Notes under the pieces: generated by a model
Database searches by the model: none
Told to the model about the DNA's origin: nothing
What the model saw: the letters and a program-made list of their open reading frames with translations, nothing else
From: an uncultured Sphingomonas sp.
Lineage (GTDB): Bacteria > Pseudomonadota > Alphaproteobacteria > Sphingomonadales > Sphingomonadaceae
Direction: 5' to 3'
Length of the DNA: 64,000 bases
Assembly (NCBI RefSeq): GCF_946478955.1
Contig: NZ_CAMLDL010000011.1
Location: forward strand, 1 to 64,000
Shown: piece by piece, positions 57,467-64,000 of the stretch
Layout of the letters: each line of letters opens with the position of its first letter
Numbering within the stretch: position 1 is the first letter of the stretch
Position numbers and translations under genes: made by a program

Positions 57467-58009
57467 GAATGGGCGGTTGCTGGAGGCGCGGCTGGGCGGC
57501 AGGCCGAGGGCCAGCTCCAGCTCTTCCTGAAGGGCTGCGAGGGACCGCCAAGCGAGGCGAGCCGTGTGACGGACGCCCTTCGGATCGATCCCGCCCATGT
57601 CGGCGGTGTGGCGCATGATCTTGTTACCGTGATCGCGTGACTTGCTGCGATCCCAGTGCATATCCTGGCCGGGGTTGTGCTGGTCGTTGCCGATCTTTGA
57701 CACCCAGGCGACCTCTGCGAGGGCGTTCGGGAAGTAGGCCATGAGGCCGTCGAACATCGGGAACTCGTTGCGGATTGCATCCTCTTCCGGCAGCGAGTTG
57801 GCGTGAGCCTTTGCCGTCGGGACGTTTTGCAGCCGAGGCAGCTCGTCACAGTAGTGACGTCCGCAGGGCTTGAAGCAACGCGGCGCAGGGTCACCCTCGA
57901 CCCTGACGATCAGCTCGCCGTCGCTGTCGGTGTGCAGGTAGATGGCCTCACGGCCATCCTCCAGCTGCAGCGGTTTGGTCAGGTTGAGACCTGAGTTAGA
58001 GTTCGTCAC
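57464..58009 (-). CDS. dATP/dGTP diphosphohydrolase-like protein (DUF5664)
   Basis: A 181-residue protein. Residues 1-55 contain the phage domain KPLQLEDGREAIYLH with Cys/His pairs (CFKPCGRHYC). The C-terminal part MFDGLMAYFPNALAEVAWVSKIGNDQHNP, HWDRSKSRDHGNKIMRH, then TARLAWRSLAALQEELE is the pattern of the dATP/dGTP diphosphohydrolase (DUF5664) family, an alpha-helical nucleotide hydrolase. The GTG start 58009 overlaps the helicase stop by 14 bp with GGAG upstream. It may shape the dNTP pool during replication. Confidence 0.72.
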   Translation of the reverse strand: MTNSNSGLNLTKPLQLEDGREAIYLHTDSDGELIVRVEGDPAPRCFKPCGRHYCDELPRLQNVPTAKAHANSLPEEDAIRNEFPMFDGLMAYFPNALAEVAWVSKIGNDQHNPGQDMHWDRSKSRDHGNKIMRHTADMGGIDPKGVRHTARLAWRSLAALQEELELALGLPPSRASSNRPF

Positions 58010-59675
58010 TGGTTGTGTCTCCGAAGGGGGCGTCACCGTCCTGCGGCAGAGGGACCTCGAACATGAGGCCGGTCTCGCGGTTGTAGGACAGTGCCATGAA
58101 GGGACCCACGGCATCGCCGGTCAGGCGATCCTTGAGGCCACGGATGGTGGTGGGGCAGTCGGGGTCTTGCTTGTCCCGTTCGAGGCCGATCAGGTAGTGC
58201 GACCAGAAGGCGACGGCGCGAGAGCCACGGAAGTGCTTCTCTTGGACACGGCCACCGTCCTCATGGCTCTTCCCTTCGGGAGTGGCCAAGTGGAACACTA
58301 GGTGGATCGTGATGTCCAAGTCCTCGGCCAGCTCGGCCAGCTCCGACATGATCCCGTCAAGCGACTGACGTTCATTCTCGTCCCCGGCAGTGAGTGCCGT
58401 CATGGGATCGACGATGAAGTCGCGGACGCCTTCGGAGACCGTTAGGAACTTGATCGTGCCCTTCACCGTCTCCCAGTTGCGAGCGCCCTTGAGGGACACC
58501 GACTTCAGGAGCGGCTTCAGTTCGTGCATGATCCGCTTGGCTTCGACCTTGTCGTAGACCGCCTTGGGAACGTGGATGCGCTGCTTCATCACCATTCCGG
58601 CGATGGTCTTGAGCGTCTGCTTGACGGGTTCCTCGTAGAGGATCGTCGCAACAGGCCGGGGTTCCGGCATCGTCATGAGGTCCGAGTGATCCTCACCGAG
58701 GTCAGGCCGCATCGCCGTCATGGCGAGCTGCTTCATCAGTGTGGTCTTGCCCGAGCCTGTTCCTGCGCCCCACGTGTAGAGCGCGCTGCGGCGGATGCCG
58801 TAGGTACGCTCGGTCATGGTGCGCCAAGGCCAAGGCATACCCCAAGGGGTTTCCTCACAGGCCTCGTCGATCAGCTGGTCGTCAAGTTCGTTCAGGACGT
58901 CAGGGACGTACTTGCTTGCGCCCCAGATCAGGTCGACCAAGTCCTTGGACCGGCCAGCCTTGACCATGTCGTTGGCATCCTTGAACCCCGCAGGAAGCGA
59001 GGTGGTGAACACCTTCCCCGGCGAGAAGAGAGGCAGGACGTCAGCCAGAGCTTCCCGTCCATCTTCATCCTCGTCGAAGCACAGGACGACCTTGTCGAAG
59101 CTCTCAAGGAACCCGAGGGCCTTGCTGATGGCCTTCTTTGCCGACTTGGCTCCGTTCGGCAGAGACGTTGCGGGCCACGTGAGGCCTATAGCCTGGGTGA
59201 CCGACATGGCGTCGATCTGACCCTCGGTGACCACGATCAGCTTGCCGCCGTCGCGGCAGAGATGCTGACCCCACAGCGGCAGGGCCTTCTTCAGATCCCC
59301 GAGGATCTGGAAGTCTTTGCCGGGGAGCCTGATCTGCTGTGCCACGACCGAGCCCAGCTCGTCGTAGTACGGGGCGATATGGCACTTCTGGCCGGAGAAC
59401 TCCCCGACCTGATAGTTGTACTTGGCGCAGACACGGTCGTCGATCTTGCGCTTGGCAAGCGGCTCGACAGTGCCGGAAATGAGGCCTTCCATGCGGGCTC
59501 CTTTGGAGGGAGGTCGGCGATCTTCCTCTCCATCAGCCCGCCCAAAGGTTTCGCACTTGTGGCAGTAGGTATGCCCGTCCGAATAAACGGCGTTCGCATC
59601 ACTACTGCCACAGGCTTCACAGGACGTCTTGTAGAGGAGTTCGCTCTCGGTCAGCCCTTCCTTGTCACGCGCCAT
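57996..59675 (-). CDS. primase-helicase (T7 gp4-like)
   Basis: Bifunctional replication protein, 559 residues. The zinc-binding domain has CEAC and CHKC (residues 19-42). The TOPRIM primase core has VVTEGQIDAMS and VLCFDEDEDG. The RecA-like helicase has P-loop GAGTGSGKTT, Walker B FIVDPMTAL and the arginine-finger region HFRGSRAVAFWS. The start overlaps the end of the 47-residue gene upstream by 25 bp. Confidence 0.95.
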   Translation of the reverse strand: MARDKEGLTESELLYKTSCEACGSSDANAVYSDGHTYCHKCETFGRADGEEDRRPPSKGARMEGLISGTVEPLAKRKIDDRVCAKYNYQVGEFSGQKCHIAPYYDELGSVVAQQIRLPGKDFQILGDLKKALPLWGQHLCRDGGKLIVVTEGQIDAMSVTQAIGLTWPATSLPNGAKSAKKAISKALGFLESFDKVVLCFDEDEDGREALADVLPLFSPGKVFTTSLPAGFKDANDMVKAGRSKDLVDLIWGASKYVPDVLNELDDQLIDEACEETPWGMPWPWRTMTERTYGIRRSALYTWGAGTGSGKTTLMKQLAMTAMRPDLGEDHSDLMTMPEPRPVATILYEEPVKQTLKTIAGMVMKQRIHVPKAVYDKVEAKRIMHELKPLLKSVSLKGARNWETVKGTIKFLTVSEGVRDFIVDPMTALTAGDENERQSLDGIMSELAELAEDLDITIHLVFHLATPEGKSHEDGGRVQEKHFRGSRAVAFWSHYLIGLERDKQDPDCPTTIRGLKDRLTGDAVGPFMALSYNRETGLMFEVPLPQDGDAPFGDTTSDEL

Positions 59676-59794
59676 GACGGCTCACGCTTGGAGGGGATGC
59701 GGACGTTCGAGGTATCGTGCCCCAGCTTCTCCAGCATATCGCTGAAGGCTGCGGCCATCACCGTCGGACGGCGGATCAGGTCGCGGCGCTGCAT
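59651..59794 (-). CDS. 47-residue basic phage protein
   Basis: ATG 59794 overlaps the stop of the upstream gene (TAATG); the frame ends within the primase-helicase start. The product is basic (MQRRDLIRRPTVMAAAFSDM, ending REPSWRVTRKG). Its position between two coupled genes supports expression; function unknown. Confidence 0.55.
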   Translation of the reverse strand: MQRRDLIRRPTVMAAAFSDMLEKLGHDTSNVRIPSKREPSWRVTRKG

Positions 59795-60018
59795 TATGCT
59801 GCTGCCTTGAGCTGCCACTCGACGTACCGCTTGCCTGCGGTGTCGACCTTGTGGACCGTGACGATCTTCTGACCCGCTGGGATCAGGTGCGGCTTCTGGT
59901 TCTTGATGCGCCAGATCGCAGAGGCGACCTGAACGCGGCCCAGCTCGACGAAGGCGGTGCCCTCGCTGATATGGCCACGGCGCTGCAGGATCGAGATTAC
60001 TTGTTCTTCGCGGGTCAT
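59794..60018 (-). CDS. small winged-helix-like phage protein
   Basis: A 74-residue protein starting MTREEQVISILQRRGHISEG. A helix-turn-helix-like N-terminal half (VISILQRRGHISEGTAFVEL) is followed by strands (HLIPAGQKIVTVHKVDTAGKRYVEW), like a compact winged helix. AGGAG precedes the ATG. It may bind DNA near the replication genes. Confidence 0.65.
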   Translation of the reverse strand: MTREEQVISILQRRGHISEGTAFVELGRVQVASAIWRIKNQKPHLIPAGQKIVTVHKVDTAGKRYVEWQLKAAA

Positions 60019-60030
60019 AGATGCTCCTGG

Positions 60031-60492
60031 TTATTTCACGTGGTTGCGAGCCCACCATACCTTCACGTCGAAGCTCGGGCAGGCCTTGCGAACGCCGGGA
60101 ACGTCGCGGTGTCCGAGGACGACTGCGGCGGGGTGTTTGGCGTGAAGGTCGTTGACGAGCGTCTTGAGTGAGGCCCACTGGGCGTCAGTGTAGTTGTCCT
60201 CACCGAGGCCAGCCTTATGCTCTTTCGAGCCGATGGGCGGGCTTCCGCCGACGAGGCAGATGGCGAGGCTGTTGCTGTTGATCTTCGGTTCGTGAGCGCC
60301 CGGGATCGTGTCGGCCCTGCCCTTTTCGACAGTGCCGTCCCACTTGATCACGTAGTGATAGCCGATGTCCCGCCAGCCCTTTGCACGGTGCCAGCGACGG
60401 ATTTCAGCTGCATCCACGTTCACCGACGTTGCTGGCGTTGCCGAGCAATGGATCGCGATGAACCCGATGCGGGTCATTGGTTTGTAGTTCAC
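60031..60492 (-). CDS. N-acetylmuramoyl-L-alanine amidase (T7 lysozyme-like)
   Basis: A 153-residue amidase_2 enzyme matching T7 gp3.5. The zinc and catalytic residues are all in place: His in IAIHCSAT, Tyr in IGYHYVIK, His in VLGHRDV, and Lys and Cys in KACPSFD. In T7 the protein also binds and inhibits the phage RNA polymerase, shifting it to late promoters, so a regulatory role is likely here too. GTG 60492 overlaps the RusA stop (GTGA); an ATG lies five codons further in. Confidence 0.92.
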   Translation of the reverse strand: MNYKPMTRIGFIAIHCSATPATSVNVDAAEIRRWHRAKGWRDIGYHYVIKWDGTVEKGRADTIPGAHEPKINSNSLAICLVGGSPPIGSKEHKAGLGEDNYTDAQWASLKTLVNDLHAKHPAAVVLGHRDVPGVRKACPSFDVKVWWARNHVK

Positions 60493-60926
60493 AGGTTCCT
60501 GATGGTTATGGCGTAGCCGGAGGTTTCGGCCCACCGCTTGGTGACGTGGAGGGACGTGACTTGCGTGTCGTCGCCCCAGAAGCTGCCGTCCTTGGTGATG
60601 CTGTCGAGGACGCCCTTGGCGTAGTTGTCGACGTCAGGCTTCGGCGCAGCGAGCTTGGTGGTTTTGGGACGCTTCAGCTGGACGTCGATGGTCACCTCGA
60701 TCGATCCCTGATGGGGACCTTCGAGACCGCGCTTGCGAAGCTCGGGGACGATCACGTCCAGATGGTAGGCGGCTTCCTTCTGCCACGTGGCGTACTCCTT
60801 GGGGGAATACATGGAGGCAATCGGTCGGCGTCCCGGCATCGCGATCACCCGGGCTCGGGGTCGCGGCGTCGGCATTGGCTTGACCGGAAGGAAGAAGTGG
60901 AACGTGGCGATTGCCGCGACGATCAC
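60489..60926 (-). CDS. rusA: RusA-type Holliday junction resolvase
   Basis: A 145-residue protein with the RusA family pattern: FFLPVKPMPTPRPRARV at the start and the metal-site aspartates in KPDVDNYAKGVLDSI and WGDDTQV. It resolves branched DNA before packaging. In T7 this place holds endonuclease I (gp3), an unrelated fold with the same task. The GTG start overlaps the SSB stop (GTGA). Confidence 0.9.
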   Translation of the reverse strand: MIVAAIATFHFFLPVKPMPTPRPRARVIAMPGRRPIASMYSPKEYATWQKEAAYHLDVIVPELRKRGLEGPHQGSIEVTIDVQLKRPKTTKLAAPKPDVDNYAKGVLDSITKDGSFWGDDTQVTSLHVTKRWAETSGYAITIRNL

Positions 60927-61678
60927 AGTTCGTCGTCCTCGGCTGTGCCAGTGCCTTCCGCACCGAACTCGTTGCCAGCGGCGTCGTTGTAGGACGACAG
61001 ATCGTCGCCGTCCTCTTCACCGAAGCCGAAGCCGGAGGCGCTCTTGCCACCGAACTCCACCAGCTCGATCACCTGAACCGCGTTGAGGCGGAAGCTGACG
61101 CCGACCTTGCCGTCATTCGCGGCGTAGTACGGGTTCAGCTCGATGTTCATCTTGCCGATGGTGCCGCCGCCGATGGACGGCAGCTTCTTCAGTGCAGTGC
61201 CCTTGGCGTCGTAGACGTTCGGGCGGCGTTCCCAACGCTGACCCGTCTTGGGCCCGCTCTTGTAGACGCCCGAGGCCTTCATCTTGGCCTTGATCATGAC
61301 GCTGCCGGTCTCGTCGCCTTCGTCGTCAATCTCGGGAGCCATCGGCTCGACGAGCGTGATCAGCTTCAGCTTCTCGGCCAGCGCCTTCTTGCCAGCTGCC
61401 TTCAGCTCGGCAACCTTGGCGTCGTAGGCGTCCTCGTCGAAGAACACCTTGCTGTCGTCAGCGAACTGTTCCTTGACTTCGGCGAACTTGGCTTCGGCCA
61501 GTTCCTGCGCCTTGGCTTTGATCTTCTGAACGAGCGCGTCGTCCAGGTTCAGCTCCACCTTGCACTCGTAGACGCCAGCGGCATCGTGCTTGGTGTCCGG
61601 CTCGTTCAGGCGCGGCCAAATGAACGGGCCCTTCGGGGTCGTGAAAGTCGGACCCGCGACGTATTTCTTTCCTGCCAT
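60923..61678 (-). CDS. single-stranded DNA-binding protein (T7 gp2.5-like)
   Basis: A 251-residue SSB. The N-terminal segments KYVAGPTFTTPKGPFIWPRLNEPDTKHD and YECKVELNLDD start the OB fold, SVMIKAKMKASGVYKSGPKTG continues it, and the C-terminus is strongly acidic (SAEGTGTAEDDEL-like) as required for contact with polymerase and helicase. Position before the resolvase and amidase matches T7 gene 2.5. Confidence 0.9.
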   Translation of the reverse strand: MAGKKYVAGPTFTTPKGPFIWPRLNEPDTKHDAAGVYECKVELNLDDALVQKIKAKAQELAEAKFAEVKEQFADDSKVFFDEDAYDAKVAELKAAGKKALAEKLKLITLVEPMAPEIDDEGDETGSVMIKAKMKASGVYKSGPKTGQRWERRPNVYDAKGTALKKLPSIGGGTIGKMNIELNPYYAANDGKVGVSFRLNAVQVIELVEFGGKSASGFGFGEEDGDDLSSYNDAAGNEFGAEGTGTAEDDEL

Positions 61679-61689
61679 AGTTATGGCTC

Positions 61690-61875
61690 CTAGATTGTCG
61701 GGTTAATGTACAAATCGGTCGTGGCGGCGATCTCGTCGGCCACGTCCTGCTCGAAGGTGTCGATGTCGAAGCCCATGGCCTCGGCTTGAGCGAGGTCGAC
61801 ACTGTCGACGACGCCCAAGAGAGGGATGGCACGTTCAGCTGCTGCCTCGACCGCAGCGCGGTAGAAGCTCGACAT
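61690..61875 (-). CDS. 61-residue phage protein, unknown
   Basis: Starts MSSFYRAAVEAAAERAIPLL; ATG 61875 overlaps the stop of the upstream gene (TAATG). It is acidic and helical (DLAQAEAMGFDIDTFEQDVADEIAA). It lies 12 bp before the SSB start. No family recognised. Confidence 0.6.
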   Translation of the reverse strand: MSSFYRAAVEAAAERAIPLLGVVDSVDLAQAEAMGFDIDTFEQDVADEIAATTDLYINPTI

Positions 61876-62525
61876 TATGCGTCCACGAAGGTGGCAGGCG
61901 GGTAGCCCATGCTGCGAACCTGAGGGACGCACGGATGGTATGCCGAAGCGACCACCACGCCGTTCTCGAAGTCCGTCTGGAGGATGCCGATGCGGAGCTG
62001 GCCGACCTTGGCGCGCTCCTTGGCGTGTTGCAGCTGCGAGTGAACAGTCGAGCCCGAGGACAGGCCGTTGGCGTAGACGTTGCGGAACTGCGACGTCTTG
62101 ACGACCTGATTGATGATGTCGTCGGCGCTCTCGGTCACCGTTGCCGGGGTGAACCGATCGTTGCTGCGGACCCTGTTGCCGTTGGCGTAGCGGAACTCGA
62201 TGGTTGCGCCTGCGGGGTAGAGGATGGCGAACGCCAGCTGGCCGTCAGGGCCGGTGCCGACGAAGCGCGCCTTGAGACCCGAGCGGGTCTGCAGGGGCTT
62301 CGAGGTGTCGAGGCGAGCAGGCTGGGCGACGTTGCGGATCGCCTCGCTGCCGCCGTAGCGCAACCTGCCGTCCGAGAGACGGAACTCAGTCCGCACGGTG
62401 CATCCCGAGGCCTGCTTGTATTCGCAGTAGACGTACAGCTGGGCGTCAACGCCGGTGTAGGGGTGGTTGAGGTTCTTGACCGGGGTGCCGTCGGTCAGTT
62501 CGAGCGGCTTGTTGCGATCGATCAA
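61875..62525 (-). CDS. phage protein with two KPLQ-type domains (TTG start)
   Basis: A 216-residue protein of unknown function. Two copies of a short domain open with a KPL motif: NKPLELTDGTPV near the start and SKPLQTRSGLKARFVG near residue 85. The second copy contains the FRYANGNRV strand. The C-terminal part is a separate segment (ESADDIINQVVKTSQFRNVY, VVASAYHPCVPQVRSMGYP). TTG 62525 overlaps the stop of the preceding gene and has AAAGGAG 6 nt upstream; no ATG fits. The frame upstream of it is antisense-like. Confidence 0.65.
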   Translation of the reverse strand: MIDRNKPLELTDGTPVKNLNHPYTGVDAQLYVYCEYKQASGCTVRTEFRLSDGRLRYGGSEAIRNVAQPARLDTSKPLQTRSGLKARFVGTGPDGQLAFAILYPAGATIEFRYANGNRVRSNDRFTPATVTESADDIINQVVKTSQFRNVYANGLSSGSTVHSQLQHAKERAKVGQLRIGILQTDFENGVVVASAYHPCVPQVRSMGYPPATFVDA

Positions 62526-62800
62526 ATGAGTTCTCCTTTGGCGAAGTCCGCGATGGCTTCGAGGTGTGGGGTGTCGACGCGGTCGGCGTCGGTGATCTGC
62601 CGCTTGGCTCGTTGGACGAGCAGATGGGGGTCCATCCCGGCGTTGATGGTCAGCAGTGTGAAGCAGAGGGCCAGCGCCTCGATCTGAATGTCGGGCGGGC
62701 ACTCACCCACACCGGCCAGGACGCGGAAGCTCGGTTCCTTGAGCTGCCTCAGGGTTGACCTGAAGGCGATCCGGTCCTGAATGGTGTGGTTCTTGATCAC
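62522..62800 (-). CDS. small helical phage protein, unknown
   Basis: A 92-residue protein. GTG 62800 overlaps the stop of the 55-residue gene (GTGA), with GGGAG upstream. The product is helical (DRIAFRSTLRQLKEPSFRVLAGV, PPDIQIEALALCFTLLTINAG, PHLLVQRAKRQITDADRV). No known domain. Confidence 0.6.
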   Translation of the reverse strand: MIKNHTIQDRIAFRSTLRQLKEPSFRVLAGVGECPPDIQIEALALCFTLLTINAGMDPHLLVQRAKRQITDADRVDTPHLEAIADFAKGELI

Positions 62801-62964
62801 TGCACCGCAGCTCCCAGAAGGGACCACGTGCGGATCATGTGAGGGATGCGGCCTTGGGCGACGATCCGCGATGCAGAGATGCGGCGGTAGCCCTTGGTCG
62901 GGTGGACGGTGATCGCTACGAGACCCTTGCAGTCCTGCAGGCGGCGCTTGGAACGAGCGGCCAT
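62797..62964 (-). CDS. 55-residue basic phage protein
   Basis: ATG 62964 overlaps the stop of the preceding gene (TAATG) and the frame ends at 62797, overlapping the next start. The product is basic (MAARSKRRLQDCKGLVAITV.., RISASRIVAQGRIPHMIRTW). Coupling on both sides supports it. Function unknown. Confidence 0.55.
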   Translation of the reverse strand: MAARSKRRLQDCKGLVAITVHPTKGYRRISASRIVAQGRIPHMIRTWSLLGAAVQ

Positions 62965-63380
62965 TAGAAGGCTGCTTCCAGAGCCAGCTCTACGGCGACG
63001 GGAACGTCGTCCTCGAAGGTGACACGGACGGGGACGCGGAGGCCACCCTTGTAGAGACCGTTGGCGACTTCGTTGATCTGCTGGTTGTAGCCCGTGGTGC
63101 GACCCTTGGGGTAGATCGTGAAGTCGCGGATCGTCGTCACCGGCTGCGCGGGGACGTTGATCAGGTCGTCGTCGGTTTCCATGCTGCTATCGAGGAACGA
63201 GCCGTTCTCGTTGTGGTAGCGGTAGGCCGTGCCACCACCTTCGACTTCGACCTCTGCGAGGATCGTCTGACCATCATAGCGACAGGCTTCGACGCCGGTC
63301 AGCTCGGTGGTGACGTTGGTGGCAACGATGCGAGCCTTCTCGCCCCGCCGCGTCTGGACGGGCTTGGTAATGTCAAACAT
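62964..63380 (-). CDS. phage protein with KPVQ-type domain
   Basis: A 138-residue protein starting MFDITKPVQTRRGEKARIV, another copy of the domain in the 216- and 181-residue proteins; it continues with QTILAEVEVEGGGTAYRYHNENGSF. The rest (TIRDFTIYPKGRTTGYNQQIN, LRVPVRVTFEDDVPVAVELA) is beta-rich. GGAG is 9 nt upstream of ATG 63380. It is the first gene after promoter C. Function unknown. Confidence 0.65.
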   Translation of the reverse strand: MFDITKPVQTRRGEKARIVATNVTTELTGVEACRYDGQTILAEVEVEGGGTAYRYHNENGSFLDSSMETDDDLINVPAQPVTTIRDFTIYPKGRTTGYNQQINEVANGLYKGGLRVPVRVTFEDDVPVAVELALEAAF

Positions 63381-63411
63381 TGATATTGCTCCGGAAAATG
63401 GGGTGAGTGTT

Positions 63412-63576
63412 TCACCCACCGATGGTCGGGGGTAATTGGCGAAGGCCCCGAAAAGAGATCATTGTTCTCATGTGGAGGTATCGCCACGCAGGCGAGCGCC
63501 AGAAGCCAAGGGGGCGGTTCCGGCGCTGCCATAGGGCGTGTGCGACCGCCGCCTCACGGCACGTGTCGCTCTCCAT
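63412..63576 (-). CDS. 54-residue basic phage protein
   Basis: ATG 63576 overlaps the stop of the restored nucleotidase frame (TGATG). The product is basic and Arg/Trp-rich (MESDTCREAAVAHALWQRRN, then RSPAWRYLHMRTM). Its last codons are inside promoter C, which encodes the LPPTIGG end. Coupling supports it, but no family is recognised. Confidence 0.5.
   Translation of the reverse strand: MESDTCREAAVAHALWQRRNRPLGFWRSPAWRYLHMRTMISFRGLRQLPPTIGG
63414..63438 (-). promoter_or_regulatory. phage RNA polymerase promoter copy C
   Basis: Minus strand CAATTACCCCCGACC, then ATCGG and TGGGTGAAACAC. It lies inside the end of the 54-residue gene and 34 bp before the start of the KPVQ-domain gene, which it should drive together with the replication genes. 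Confidence 0.8.
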
Positions 63577-64000
63577 CAGAAGAGGTCCCAGATGCGGGCG
63601 AGCGTCTTGGAGAAGTCGCCAGTGTGGTGGACCGCGACCCCGCCTGCGGCTTCCCAAGCCTTGCAGTTGCGGTCGAAGTCATCGACGAGGACGTCCCCGG
63701 CTGGTTCATGAACAGCGGCTTCGCGCTGCCACCCTGAACCGGGAGGATCGTGATGTCGGTCGACAGATGCTGACGCACCCAGCCCCGCTTCTGACGCGCC
63801 ACGTTGGCGTAGTCCGACTTAGGGCAAGCCGTCAGGATCGACGGTTCGAGATGCTCGACCGCGAAGAAGAACTGAAGGGCACCGGGGCACACCGGCATGG
63901 TCCGGAAGAACGCCGGATGGCTGTTGATCACGGCCCACATGGACTCGTCGGCCTGGTCGCGGTGATCGACACCGAACAGCTGTGGGAAGTAGGCGTCGAA
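63576..64000 (-). pseudogene. HAD-type 5'-nucleotidase, frameshifted and cut by the window
   Basis: The frame from the right edge reads YFPQLFGVDHRDQADESMW, then CPGALQFFFAVEHLEPSILTACPKSDYANVARQKRGWVRQHL and KPLFMNQPG, the pattern of phage 5'(3')-deoxyribonucleotidases. At the run of four C at 63695-63698 the frame is lost; the other frame continues without gap as GDVLVDDFDRNCKAWEAAGG and ends LARIWDLF at 63576. So one base is missing or a -1 slip takes place. The N-terminal catalytic Asp pair lies beyond the window. Confidence 0.75.

Larger units (their letters stand above)
24341..64000. mobile_element. T7-like (autographivirus-type) prophage, right end outside window
   Basis: All predicted genes from the integrase to the right edge lie on the minus strand and follow the T7 gene order: SSB, resolvase, amidase, primase-helicase, DNA polymerase, exonuclease, portal, scaffold, capsid, tail tubes, internal virion proteins, tail fibre, holin, terminases. 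The left boundary is at the 3' end of tRNA-Ser. The right boundary, attR, and the expected single-subunit RNA polymerase are not in the window. Nearly all structural and replication genes are intact; the only clear break seen is a frameshift in a nucleotidase gene near the right edge. Confidence 0.93.

Noticed and set aside
57464..58009. Full 2-aminoadenine (Z-DNA) genome system
   Set aside because: Only a diphosphohydrolase-like gene is seen; no PurZ-like gene, and the DNA polymerase looks T7-like.
58524..59810. 428-codon open frame on the plus strand
   Set aside because: Antisense shadow of the primase-helicase gene in GC-rich DNA.

Overview
The window is a chromosomal segment of an alphaproteobacterium, most likely a member of the Sphingomonadales. 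The evidence is a fused ispDF gene, an ntrY-ntrX-hfq-hflX cluster, and an Hfq built from two tandem Sm domains. The left 24.3 kb is ordinary core genome. From about 24.34 kb to the right edge (and beyond it) lies a large T7-like (autographivirus-type) prophage whose genes are all on the minus strand.

Host part (1-24340). The order is an ettA-type ABC-F ATPase (5' end cut by the window), a DUF1905 protein, two DoxX membrane proteins, a CLC chloride/proton antiporter, an NYN/LOTUS protein, a glycine-zipper lipoprotein, a beta-carbonic anhydrase, lipA, a RatA/Coq10-like protein, pncC (cinA C-terminal type), ispDF, dusB, ntrY, ntrX, hfq, hflX, mazG, a retropepsin-like protease, an MBL-fold hydrolase, tatD, metG, holB, tmk, a D,D-carboxypeptidase, an MltB-type lytic transglycosylase and tRNA-Ser(UGA). 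Genes from the protease to tmk form a tight minus-strand operon with 1-4 bp overlaps.

Prophage part (24341-64000+). A tyrosine integrase ends 14 bp from the tRNA-Ser CCA end, so this is attL; attR lies outside the window. Read in the direction of transcription (right to left) the T7 order is preserved: a HAD 5'-nucleotidase (frameshifted, cut by the right edge), small early/middle genes, SSB (gp2.5), a RusA resolvase in place of gp3 endonuclease, amidase (gp3.5), primase-helicase (gp4), a dATP/dGTP diphosphohydrolase-like protein, DNA polymerase (gp5), an HNH protein, a lysis cluster (holin-like, Rz/Rz1-like spanins), exonuclease (gp6), gp7.3-like, portal, scaffold, capsid, tail tubes A and B, internal virion proteins (one with a GH108 muramidase domain), tail fibres, a gp17.5-like holin, and small and large terminase. 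Left of the terminase comes about 1 kb of repeat-rich non-coding DNA that probably holds the virion DNA ends, then a cluster of tiny early genes with a cytosine-methyltransferase-like protein, a winged-helix regulator and the integrase. The phage RNA polymerase gene is not in the window.

Most notable are four copies of a long promoter-like motif, containing AATTACCCCCGACC, that I take to be promoters of the unseen phage RNA polymerase. Three face the phage genes and one, beyond the terminase, faces the opposite way. Three intrinsic terminators are each fused to the Shine-Dalgarno site of the next gene. The position of attP implies that integration cuts the early promoter off from the rest of the lytic programme, which would be a simple lysogeny switch for a T7-like phage.
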